Assembly: GCA_949286725.1 (NCBI GenBank)
Contig: CASECZ010000006.1
Coordinates: 62,001 to 126,000 of the forward strand
Source of the DNA: an uncultured Clostridia bacterium
Lineage (GTDB): Bacteria; Bacillota; Clostridia; Christensenellales; CAG-917
DNA length: 64,000 nt
Direction of reading: 5' to 3'
Below are positions 47,990 to 55,154 of this stretch, piece by piece. Position numbers and translations under genes: made by a program. Under the pieces are notes generated by a model that saw only the letters and a program-made list of their open reading frames with translations, did not search any database and was not told where the DNA came from. The first letter of the stretch is position 1. Each line of letters opens with the position of its first letter.

Positions 47990-49231
47990 ATGGACAATCA
48001 GACTGCACGCAAGCTTGTGAACGACAGCATTGCAGAACTCGGACCGCGTTTTGCGGAAATCGACGAAATCGCGCTGCAAAATCAGAAAAAAGTGCTTGAC
48101 GCCTTTGCCGCACACGGCGTGCAGGCGCGTCATATGTACGGCACCACCGGTTACGGATACGACGATTGCGGCAGAGAAACCCTCTGCGCGGTCTTTGCCG
48201 ACGCTCTCGGTGCGGAATGTGCCATTGTTTCTCCCGCCATTTCCGCGGGCACACAAGCAATCACGTTGATGCTTTTTGCGGTTTTGCGTCCTTCCGACAG
48301 GCTTTTGTCCGTCTCGGGCAAGCCTTACGACACGTTGAACGACGTGATTTCGGGCAAAAACCGCGGCTCGCTTGCCGATTTCGGTGTGTCCTTCGATTGC
48401 ATCGAGTTGGTGCAGAAAGACGAACTGACGCCCGATTTCGATTATGCGGCGATAGAAAAGGAACTCAAAAAAGCCTTTGTCAAGGCAGTTTTCGTGGGCC
48501 GCAGTCGCGGCTATGCGTGGCGTAACGCCGTTTCCGTCGAACAAATCGGCGAAATGGCGGCTTTCGTCAAGAAAATAAGCCCCGAAACGCTGATTTTGGT
48601 CGACAACTGTTACGGCGAATTCGTCGAGACGACGGAGCCGGTGCAAGTCGGCGCCGACCTTATGGCGGGGTCGCTCATCAAAAATATAGGCGGAGGCATC
48701 GCCCCCACGGGCGGTTACGTCGCAGGAAAACGCGAACTTGTCGAACTTGTCGGTTACAGAATGACTTCGCCGTCGCTCGGCACGGAAATCGGCTCTCATC
48801 TCGGCGGATATTTGCCTTATTATCAAGGACTGTTCTTCGCGCCTCAAACCACGAAAAACGCACTAAAAAGTGCCTTTTTGTTCGCCAATACCTACAAAAA
48901 ACTCGGATTCGACGCTTTGCCGACCGCCGATAAGCCCGCATACGACATCGTCGCGGGTATCAAACTCGGTTCCCGTCGGAAAATCATCGATTTCTGCGGC
49001 GCGATTCAGGCTGTTTCGCCGATTGACAGCAACGTGGTTCCCGAGCCGTGGGCAATGCCCGGATATCAGGACGACGTCATTATGGCGGCAGGTACGTTCG
49101 TGCAGGGCTCGTCAATCGAATTGAGCGCGGATTCGCCGCTGAAAAGCCCTTATATCGTCTACGTTCAAGGTGCTTTGACTTACGAACACGCCGTGCTTGC
49201 ATTGTTGCGTACGCTGGAAAGAACCGTTTGA
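47990..49231 (+). CDS. ynbB: YnbB-family PLP enzyme (methionine gamma-lyase/aluminium-resistance type)
   Basis: Cys/Met-metabolism fold PLP enzyme whose reaction is not firmly known. Motifs: ARHMYGTTGYGYDDCGRE, SPAISAGTQAITLMLFAVLRP, SRGYAWRNAVSVEQI, ILVDNCYGEFVE (PLP Asp) and AGSLIKNIGGGIAPTGGY with the PLP Lys (near 227). 413 aa. Following miaA, as in B. subtilis and many Clostridia. AAAGGA precedes the ATG. Confidence 0.92.
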   Translation: MDNQTARKLVNDSIAELGPRFAEIDEIALQNQKKVLDAFAAHGVQARHMYGTTGYGYDDCGRETLCAVFADALGAECAIVSPAISAGTQAITLMLFAVLRPSDRLLSVSGKPYDTLNDVISGKNRGSLADFGVSFDCIELVQKDELTPDFDYAAIEKELKKAFVKAVFVGRSRGYAWRNAVSVEQIGEMAAFVKKISPETLILVDNCYGEFVETTEPVQVGADLMAGSLIKNIGGGIAPTGGYVAGKRELVELVGYRMTSPSLGTEIGSHLGGYLPYYQGLFFAPQTTKNALKSAFLFANTYKKLGFDALPTADKPAYDIVAGIKLGSRRKIIDFCGAIQAVSPIDSNVVPEPWAMPGYQDDVIMAAGTFVQGSSIELSADSPLKSPYIVYVQGALTYEHAVLALLRTLERTV

Positions 49232-49887
49232 CACCGAATAAGCGGAATTGCAAACAAACAAATTTTTCGAAAATACGTTTGTTCGGTCGATTGACGTATT
49301 TGCAATAATGAACGATGTCCGTTTCGGAATGCGGAAATCAACCGAAACGAGCGTCAATCAAAGGAACATACTGAAAATTATAATAATATAATCAAATTAA
49401 AATAAACAATATGTCGACTGCAAACCTTGACAAACGATCGCAAAATCGATTGCAGCCGCAAAGCCCGTAAAACGCGCTGAGAGAAAATGCCACGGAAAAT
49501 ATCCGAGATTTTTTGCAAAAAAAACGAAAAAATGCCTGAAAAACGATATTCAAGTCGAACATTGCAACCAAATTCGCGTCTGAACGGTTTTCGGGGCAAA
49601 ACAACGAAAATACGAAAAACGCATATCAGGCTGCAATTGTCGACGGTCGGGCGGCAATAGAATACGAAATGCGCGGTCAATACGGAGTTATGATGCAATG
49701 CGTTTGTCGGCTTAAACAATCCGAAAATGAGTCCGAGAAAACCCGACATCGGTTTTACGTCGAGAAAAATTCGGATTTATGCGAAACACCGCGGCGACTT
49801 TATTGGGTTGAAATCACAATTAATCTTGCGGGTCCGATATTTGAACGAAAATAACTTGAAACCCGAAAACCCACTGATAATTGCGGT
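49232..49887. other. Intergenic 656 bp, no supported gene
   Basis: AT-rich flank of the island. Open frames here have no convincing start or composition. An 8-bp inverted repeat ATTGCAAA / TTTGCAAT (49247-49254, 49299-49306) encloses ACAAAC / GTTTGT, giving one long structure shortly after ynbB that may stop its transcript. Nothing else is recognised. Confidence 0.5.
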
Positions 49888-49919
49888 TTTTGCCACTTTC
49901 TATTCGTAAAAGCTGTGTT
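49888..49919. repeat. 32-bp direct repeat, left copy
   Basis: Matches 51757-51788 at 30 of 32 positions (common part CTTTCTATTCG-AAAAGCTGTGTT). Together they bracket the XRE island. Confidence 0.75.
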
Positions 49920-49939
49920 CGACTTATTCGAATGTCAAA

Positions 49940-49969
49940 AAGTCCACTTTATAAAAGTGAACTTTTTTT
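49940..49969 (+). terminator. Terminator-like hairpin inside the island edge
   Basis: Stem AAGTCCACTT / AAGTGAACTT with one mismatch, loop of about 5 nt, then seven T. Confidence 0.5.
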
Positions 49970-49998
49970 CCTTTTGACAATTTGTCCGTGCATTTTGT

Positions 49999-50039
49999 GG
50001 GGGTCTTAAAGGGGGCACTTTAAGTGCCCCAAAGCCCCC
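49999..50039 (+). ncRNA. Strongly self-complementary segment, candidate structured RNA
   Basis: GGGGCACTT-T-AAGTGCCCC (50012-50030) is flanked by GGGGG (49999) and CCCCC (50035), giving a nested hairpin. No coding frame explains it. A 7-bp hairpin with T-run follows at 50101. No promoter with a good -10 was found. Confidence 0.3.
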
Positions 50040-50100
50040 AAAAACGGACTTTGACCCCTTGTCATAACTTTCCTTGACCTTATATATTCGCGTGTAAGAG

Positions 50101-50120
50101 AACGCGCTTAGCGCGTTTTT
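50101..50120 (+). terminator. Terminator-like hairpin
   Basis: Stem AACGCGC / GCGCGTT, loop TTA, followed by TTT. It would end a plus-strand transcript from the segment near 50000; no gene is visible for it. Confidence 0.5.
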
Positions 50121-50201
50121 AGTGACACTCGGTGATGAACTCTTAGCGTGACGGATTTTTTGACGGTCTTTGACTTTCTTTTTAGCATATTAAATATATA
50201 T

Positions 50202-50253
50202 AAGTGTGCGCGCACTTCACATACGCGCACGTACGCGCGCACGCACGCGCGCC
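50202..50253. repeat. Alternating purine-pyrimidine tract in the island
   Basis: About 50 bp of TG, CG and CA steps next to an AT-rich stretch, comparable with the tract at 11208-11272. It lies upstream of an IR at 50303. Confidence 0.5.
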
Positions 50254-50302
50254 CGCTTCCACGAATAGCGGGTAAAAAATTGTGTGTTTTGTAGCACACG
50301 AT

Positions 50303-50329
50303 AATTATATATACAAAGTATATATAATT
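50303..50329. repeat. 12-bp AT-rich perfect inverted repeat
   Basis: AATTATATATAC / GTATATATAATT with AAA between them. It lies downstream of the XRE array on the minus strand and could be a weak terminator or an extruding cruciform. Two smaller dyads with half-site GGACA/TGTCC (50339-50352, 50370-50384) sit between it and the array. Confidence 0.5.
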
Positions 50330-50373
50330 TTGCTAAAAGGACAGTTTGTCCATTTGTTAGTTTTTTATATGGA

Positions 50374-50604
50374 CTATTTGTCCATGAAACAATTATCGAA
50401 TATGTCGTTCGGTGTTATTTCTAGTATTTTGCAAATTTTTATTATTTTGTCATAGTCTAATTCTAGTTTTCCTGTTTCGTATCTACTGTATATTGTTTGT
50501 TTTGTGTTTAACATCTCTGCTACCTTTTCTTGATTATAGCCTTTTGCTAATCTGGCTTGTTTTAGGTTATTTGCTACCGTCTTTTTGATGTCAAATTTTT
50601 CCAT
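50374..50604 (-). CDS. Small XRE-type repressor 1
   Basis: 76 aa, essentially a lone helix-turn-helix domain: VANNLKQARLAKGYNQEKVA, EMLNTKQTIYSRYETGKLEL, then KICKILEITPNDIFD. Last of four tandem genes. It has no clear Shine-Dalgarno and shows AT-rich codon use. Its 3' end overlaps a GGAC..GTCC dyad. Likely a DNA-binding repressor; target inferred to be the operators at 51346-51423 or the GGACA dyads. Confidence 0.85.
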   Translation of the reverse strand: MEKFDIKKTVANNLKQARLAKGYNQEKVAEMLNTKQTIYSRYETGKLELDYDKIIKICKILEITPNDIFDNCFMDK

Positions 50605-50635
50605 GATTAATTTTCAAATATTTATTTGCAGGTAG

Positions 50636-50857
50636 TTAATCTCTATATGTTTTATTTGTTTCTATACCTAGTAAATAATCTGCTGACACATCCAAAATTT
50701 CACATAATTTTTTAATCTCTCTTGCTCTTGGTTCTGTTATTCCTTTACACCAGTTTGTTACTGTTGTTTTATTTACTTTCATCAATTTTGATATTTTGTA
50801 TCTGCTTATTGTTTTTATTTTTAGTTCGTAATTCAGTACTTCATAAAATTCTCTCAT
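50636..50857 (-). CDS. Small XRE-type repressor 2
   Basis: 73 aa: LKIKTISRYKISKLMKVNKTTVTNWCKG holds the helix-turn-helix, ending LCEILDVSADYLLGIETN, a tail shared with repressor 4. The N-terminus is longer before helix 1 than in the others. No clear Shine-Dalgarno. Lies 36 bp downstream of repressor 3 and 31 bp before repressor 1. Confidence 0.85.
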   Translation of the reverse strand: MREFYEVLNYELKIKTISRYKISKLMKVNKTTVTNWCKGITEPRAREIKKLCEILDVSADYLLGIETNKTYRD

Positions 50858-50893
50858 AAATTCTGTAAATTCTACATTAATATTCTTATGTAT

Positions 50894-51106
50894 TTATTCT
50901 GTCTTAATGCCAAGTATTTCGTTCACATCTTCATCCAGGTATTTGCATAATTTAGCAAATGTGTCTAGTGAAGGCATAGCTCTTCCATTCAAATATTGGG
51001 AAAGAGTAGGTTGTTTAATTCCTACATTATCTGCTATAGTTTTTTGCTTTATGCCACTAGATAATATTGCTTTTTTTATGTTGTTTCTAATTTCTTCTTT
51101 TGTCAT
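50894..51106 (-). CDS. Small XRE-type repressor 3
   Basis: 70 aa: IKKAILSSGIKQKTIADNVG, IKQPTLSQYLNGRAMPSLD, LCKYLDEDVNEILGIKTE. The helix-turn-helix follows the lambda-repressor pattern. The ATG is 3 nt after the stop of repressor 4 (TGA-TCT-ATG), so it is probably translated by coupling. Confidence 0.87.
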   Translation of the reverse strand: MTKEEIRNNIKKAILSSGIKQKTIADNVGIKQPTLSQYLNGRAMPSLDTFAKLCKYLDEDVNEILGIKTE

Positions 51107-51109
51107 AGA

Positions 51110-51325
51110 TCAGTATTCTTTTATGCCTAACAAATAATCTGCCGATATGTTCAATATTTTGCATATTATTTTTATTTGCTGATAGTTGAGCTCGTAGCGT
51201 CCGCTTTCGTATGTTTGATATTGTTGCAAAACTATTCCCATCATTTCGCTAACGGCTTTTTGTGTTAAGTTGTTTGCTTTTCTGCTTTCTTTTAGTCTTT
51301 TGCCGACTTCCTTTTTTAGTTCCAT
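51110..51325 (-). CDS. Small XRE-type repressor 4 (promoter-proximal)
   Basis: 71 aa: VGKRLKESRKANNLTQKAVS, MMGIVLQQYQTYESGRYELN, ICKILNISADYLLGIKEY. First gene of the minus-strand array and the only one with a good ribosome-binding site (GAGGTG, 6 nt from ATG). Its promoter (-35 TTTACA, -10 TAATAT) holds an operator-like repeat in the spacer, so self-repression is likely. Confidence 0.88.
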   Translation of the reverse strand: MELKKEVGKRLKESRKANNLTQKAVSEMMGIVLQQYQTYESGRYELNYQQIKIICKILNISADYLLGIKEY

Positions 51326-51337
51326 TTTTCACCTCTA

Positions 51338-51423
51338 TATTATTTGTAGTGCAAAATACTGTAAAAGTCTTGACTTAAAGTGCAAAGCACTGTATTATTT
51401 ATATGCAGTGTAAAATACTGCAA
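51338..51423. promoter_or_regulatory. Divergent promoters with three 19-bp operators
   Basis: O1 TGTAGTGCAAAATACTGTA (51346-51364), O2 TAAAGTGCAAAGCACTGTA (51377-51395), O3 TGCAGTGTAAAATACTGCA (51405-51423); centres 31 and 28 bp apart. Leftward promoter: -35 TTTACA (51366-51361), 17 bp, -10 TAATAT (51343-51338), O1 in the spacer. Rightward promoter: -35 TTGACT (51371-51376), 17 bp, -10 TATTAT (51394-51399), O2 in the spacer. O3 lies over the rightward start region. Confidence 0.8.
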
Positions 51424-51446
51424 TATTTTGCGAGGTAGTTATATTT

Positions 51447-51698
51447 ATGAGTAAAAATTGTTCGCGTAGTTTTTCAGTCGCTCCTGGTCATGCTTATTAT
51501 AAATTGTCTGTTTCTTCTTATATCGCTTTATCGCTTTTAAAAGCGTTCAAAACCGATTGTTGTGATTTATTAGATATTAAGGGTATTTCTGAGGCTTTTA
51601 ATCTTTTGGAGTCACGTGTTTCTGATACATTAGATATTACATCTTTATCCGGTTGTATTGTTGATGATTTTGTTTTGGTTGATGTTGTCCCTGATTAA
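51447..51698 (+). CDS. Small protein of unknown function controlled by the switch
   Basis: 83 aa starting MSKNCSRSFSVAPGHAYYKL; four Cys, no membrane segment, mostly helical look with an acidic C-terminal half (LDIKGISEAFNLLESRVSDTLD). I do not recognise it. AT-rich codon use matches the XRE genes. It is the only gene read from the rightward operator-controlled promoter; a GAGG lies 15 nt before the ATG, rather far. Confidence 0.6.
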   Translation: MSKNCSRSFSVAPGHAYYKLSVSSYIALSLLKAFKTDCCDLLDIKGISEAFNLLESRVSDTLDITSLSGCIVDDFVLVDVVPD

Positions 51699-51756
51699 TT
51701 AAAAAAACTGATTAATTGCAAATCAAAAAACTTTAAAAACCGCTTTAAAAGCCGTA

Positions 51757-51788
51757 TTTTGCCGCTTTCTATTCGCAAAAGCTGTGTT
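51757..51788. repeat. 32-bp direct repeat, right copy
   Basis: Partner of 49888-49919. Here it also begins a perfect 12-bp inverted repeat CTATTCGCAAAA / TTTTGCGAATAG (51769-51798) with loop GCTGTG, built from the recurring motif ACTATTCGCAAAA. Confidence 0.75.
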
Positions 51789-52246
51789 TTGCGAATAGTT
51801 AGAAATACGCTCTGCACTTTGAAAACGGCGATTTTGGAAATGACTTTTTTCGTTGCTTCTCTTTCGTTTTTCGCTTTGAAAAAGTTTTTTTTCGGTAGAC
51901 AGACTTGATTTTTCCGCGATTTTCTCCTCATACTCTATCATTTTCGACCGATTTATTCGAAAATCACTTGCTATTGCCCTGTTTTTTGTATTTTTTCGCC
52001 GCAATATGCTCTTCCCGACCCATTTCGGTGTCGGATACTGCGTTTTTGATTGCCAAATGAATATTTTTGGAAAAATTCCGCAAAAATTTCTGTTTTTATG
52101 CAGTTTTTGAAGTTTTTTGCTTGGAAACCGCAAAATTCGGCACTATGACTGCTTTCGTTTTCGTTGTCGCGCATATGTGACGACATCTCAAACAAACCTA
52201 AAAACGTCGTGAATTTTGAGTTTTAACGTGAAAATTTCGGCGATAT
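51789..52246. other. Intergenic 458 bp, no supported gene
   Basis: AT-rich flank of the island between the right direct repeat and the terminator of the nfo operon. Frames present on the minus strand read as lysine/asparagine-rich low-information sequence without ribosome-binding sites; nothing recognised. Confidence 0.5.
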
Positions 52247-52273
52247 TAAAAAAAACAGGCATTTTTGCCTGTT
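52247..52273 (-). terminator. Terminator of the rimP-to-nfo operon
   Basis: Stem AACAGGCA / TGCCTGTT with a 4-nt loop, followed on the minus strand by a run of T. It ends the long minus-strand gene run; the plus strand also has TTTT after it. Confidence 0.85.
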
Positions 52274-52408
52274 TTCGTCGATTTTCAGCGCAAAGTGAAA
52301 TGTTTTTTCGCTTTTTGTCGGGATGTGCGACGTTTTGACGAAGACTTTTGCGTTTTCTTTGCGTTTTGAGTGTTTTTGGTCGGCGTTGTCTGCCGTTTCG
52401 GTATGTAT

Positions 52409-53296
52409 TCAGGCTCTTTCCGCCACCGCACGCCAGATGTCGCGCATTTGTGCGGCGTCCTCTGCCTGCGTCCCTGCACTCTCGGAAAGTATGTGCGGCG
52501 TGAGACCGTATTTGACTATCGTTTCGGCAAAGGGTTCGAATTCGGGCCCGTACAAGGTGTCTTCGAATGTCAGGTGACGTATTTCGCCTTTCGCGCCGTA
52601 CTGTATCTTCGAGAAATGCACGTGCATATTCTTTGTCTTGAACTCGCCTGCTTTTTCGGCGAAAGTGTCGATTATGCGCGCAAAATCGTCGCGTGTGCGC
52701 AAAATTCCGCCGTACAACGAGTTGATGTGCCCGAAATCGACGCACGGGAACACGTTGTCGCCCATCGTGCAAAGTTCGGCAATTTCCTCCACCGTGCCTA
52801 TCTGAGGCTGTTTGCCCATTGTTTCGGGACATACGATAAGGTCGGCATATTCGGGTTCGGCGGCGATTGCGGCGAGCGTTTCGGCAAATTTGTCCTTGGT
52901 GCGTGCAAACGCCTCTTCGCGTGCGGCACCGCCCTGCGCTCCTGCGTGGAAAATGCAACGTCTGCCGCCGAAGCATTTCAGAATTTTGAGCGAAGAAAGC
53001 ACGTATCGCACCGAATTGTCGGCTTTTTCCTGTTCGGGAGAGGCGAAATTGATGAAATAGGGCGCGTGGACGCTCATTTCTATGCCGTATTCCGCGCAGA
53101 CCTTGCCGATTTCCGTGGCGGTCTTGGAGGAGATATTGACTCCTCTGCCGAAGGAATACTCGAACAGGTCGAGTTCGCGGGCTCTGAGCCACGCAGGCAT
53201 CTCGGTGGTTGCGGTGTGTCCTTCCGCCGAAAAGCTTGCGGAGTGCCCGGAAGGCCCGAAAAGCGGTCTGTCAGCCGTATTTTCCCGTATAGTCAT
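52409..53296 (-). CDS. nfo: Endonuclease IV-type AP endonuclease
   Basis: TIM-barrel metalloenzyme that cuts DNA at abasic sites. Metal-binding motifs: MSVHAPYFINF, CIFHAGAQGG, IVCPETMGKQPQIG, FPCVDFGHINSLYGG, MHVHFSKIQYG and PHILSESAG. 295 aa, with an approximately 30-residue N-terminal addition before the barrel. ATG overlaps the ribF stop; GGAG is upstream. Last gene of the operon. Confidence 0.87.
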   Translation of the reverse strand: MTIRENTADRPLFGPSGHSASFSAEGHTATTEMPAWLRARELDLFEYSFGRGVNISSKTATEIGKVCAEYGIEMSVHAPYFINFASPEQEKADNSVRYVLSSLKILKCFGGRRCIFHAGAQGGAAREEAFARTKDKFAETLAAIAAEPEYADLIVCPETMGKQPQIGTVEEIAELCTMGDNVFPCVDFGHINSLYGGILRTRDDFARIIDTFAEKAGEFKTKNMHVHFSKIQYGAKGEIRHLTFEDTLYGPEFEPFAETIVKYGLTPHILSESAGTQAEDAAQMRDIWRAVAERA

Positions 53297-54219
53297 GATT
53301 TTTTCTCCGTGTTTTCTTCGGCAAAATACTCTCTGATTTTTGCCGTATCTTCCGTGAGTTGAGCAGCGAGCCCCTCAGCGGAGTCGAATTTTTCTATGTC
53401 GCGTATCCGTTTTCTGAAAGCGAGTTTGACTCTTTTGCCGTACAGGTCGCCGTCGAAGTCGAGAATGTAAGTTTCCACGGAATACGCGCCATCGTCGAAA
53501 GTGGGTTTCGTGCCCACGTTGGTGCCTCCGAAATAAGTTTTGTCGTCAACGGTCAGCGATGTGATGTAAACGCCGTCTTTCAAACGGAGTTTGTCCTGCG
53601 CGGGCATCATGTTTGCAGTGGGAAATCCGAACGTACTGCCGCGTTTATGGGCGTGAACCACCGTGCCGAGCATAAAATAAGGTTCGGTCAGGCACTCGTT
53701 GGCGAACTCGATATCTCCCCTTTCAATGGCATTTTTGATGTAGGTGGAAGAGATTTTGCCCTCTTTCGACATAATGAAAGGCATAATCTCGACTTTGGTC
53801 TGCGTGTTTGCGAAGTAACTGCGCAAAAATGCGGAATTTCCGCGCCCTTTTACACCGAAGGTGTAATCCTCGCCCGCGACTATTCCCGCGATGTTGAGTC
53901 CGCTTGTGAGGGAAATCAGAAACTCCTCGGGCGAAAGGCGGACGAATGCGCCTTTGAATTCCGCGAATACGGTGACGTCGACGCCCAGGTCGGAAAACAC
54001 GGTTACGCGCTCGTTGAAGCTGTAAAGCTGGGGCTTTTTGCCCAGATACGCGCAAGGGTCGTTGGAAAACGTGAAAACGGCGCACTCGGCACCCAGTTTT
54101 CGGGCGAGATTTGCCGCGCGGGATATGATTTCGACGTGTCCTTTGTGAACGCAGTCGAAAAAGCCCATTGCCAGTACGAGCGGACGGTCGTATTTGTCGA
54201 GGTAGTGCAAGAGTTTCAT
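53293..54219 (-). CDS. ribF: Bifunctional riboflavin kinase/FAD synthetase
   Basis: Makes FMN and FAD from riboflavin. The N-terminal nucleotidyltransferase has GFFDCVHKGHVEII (HxGH type) and a later SSTYIKNAIERGDI; the C-terminal flavokinase has GTVVHAHKRGSTFGFPTAN and GGTNVGTKPTFDD with YSVETYILDFDGDLYGK. 308 aa. Overlaps both neighbours by ATGA, in the conserved order truB-ribF. Confidence 0.95.
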   Translation of the reverse strand: MKLLHYLDKYDRPLVLAMGFFDCVHKGHVEIISRAANLARKLGAECAVFTFSNDPCAYLGKKPQLYSFNERVTVFSDLGVDVTVFAEFKGAFVRLSPEEFLISLTSGLNIAGIVAGEDYTFGVKGRGNSAFLRSYFANTQTKVEIMPFIMSKEGKISSTYIKNAIERGDIEFANECLTEPYFMLGTVVHAHKRGSTFGFPTANMMPAQDKLRLKDGVYITSLTVDDKTYFGGTNVGTKPTFDDGAYSVETYILDFDGDLYGKRVKLAFRKRIRDIEKFDSAEGLAAQLTEDTAKIREYFAEENTEKKS

Positions 54220-55154
54220 AATCTGGTTTTGAGTTTCAGTTTTCCGTCGTGTATGGTTCCGATTCCGAGCGGGTTGTCTGACGTGTCGTAAACGACGAAT
54301 GCGTCGTCCGATTGCGCGGAATTTCCGTTTGCTTCGGGGTATGTCAGTCTTTCGTCGCAGAACGGCACGGCAATGCCGTTGAGGGCGCGTTTGGTTTCGC
54401 CGTCGTTCAGCGTATAGCGACCGAATTGCGAAAGCGCGATTTGCATCGGCAGGACGTAATCAAGCGGCGCACGGCGGAAATCTTCGATTTCCACCGCCGT
54501 ATCGACGGTAAAAACGCCAGAACGCGTCCTTTCCAGCGCGCTCATGTATCCGACGGTACCGAGCGCGGCGGCGAGGTCGCGCGCCAATGAACGTATGTAG
54601 GTGCCTCCGCCGCATTCGATTTCGAATTCGAAAGCCTCGCCTTTTCTTCCAGTAAGTTCGAAAGAATACACCTGTACGGTTTTGGGCGGAAGTTGAATTT
54701 CGACGCCTTTTCTTGCGTAACTGTACGCGCGTCTGCCGTCAACGGATTTCGAGGAATATGCGGGCGGTATCTGGCTGATTTTCCCGACGAAGGACGGCAA
54801 CGCTTCGCGCATTTCTTTTTCGTCGGGTACGTTGCCGCGTTCTTCCGAGAAAGTTCCTCCCGAGTCCAGCGTGTCGGTCGTGCGACCGAAAGTGAACTCC
54901 GCAACATATGTTTTGCGCTTGAAGGCAAGCAGGTCGAAAAGTCGTGTCGCTTTGCCCACGGCGACGGATAAAACGCCTGTCGCAAGCGGGTCGAGCGTGC
55001 CGAGGTGCCCTGCTTTTCTGCGGCAACCGCTTACCGCGGAAAGCGCGCCGCGCACAATGCACACGACGTCCGAAGAGGTCATCTGCTTTGGTTTCATTAC
55101 GTTGACGAAACCGTCGAGAGGAAACGGGACGACGCTGTCTGAAAATCTGCTCAT
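54216..55154 (-). CDS. truB: tRNA pseudouridine-55 synthase TruB
   Basis: Makes Psi55 in the T loop of tRNAs. LDGFVNVMKPKQMTSSDVV, then the catalytic Asp in GHLGTLDPLATGVLSVAVGKATR, YVAEFTFGRTTDTLD and FEFEIECGGGTYIRSLARDLA are diagnostic. ATG 55154 overlaps the nrnA stop; 312 aa with a C-terminal PUA-like tail. Confidence 0.96.
   Translation of the reverse strand: MSRFSDSVVPFPLDGFVNVMKPKQMTSSDVVCIVRGALSAVSGCRRKAGHLGTLDPLATGVLSVAVGKATRLFDLLAFKRKTYVAEFTFGRTTDTLDSGGTFSEERGNVPDEKEMREALPSFVGKISQIPPAYSSKSVDGRRAYSYARKGVEIQLPPKTVQVYSFELTGRKGEAFEFEIECGGGTYIRSLARDLAAALGTVGYMSALERTRSGVFTVDTAVEIEDFRRAPLDYVLPMQIALSQFGRYTLNDGETKRALNGIAVPFCDERLTYPEANGNSAQSDDAFVVYDTSDNPLGIGTIHDGKLKLKTRL

Noticed and set aside
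49378..49749. Minus-strand frame of 123 codons in the island flank
   Set aside because: Hydrophobic, low-information product with no Shine-Dalgarno or conserved pattern; treated as non-coding.
51723..52133. Minus-strand frame of 136 codons in the island flank
   Set aside because: Lys/Asn/Arg-rich sequence that runs through the direct repeat and hairpin; unlikely to be coding.
52370..53362. Plus-strand frame of 330 codons opposite nfo
   Set aside because: No ribosome-binding site or domain; nfo on the other strand has the metal-binding motifs and operon overlap.
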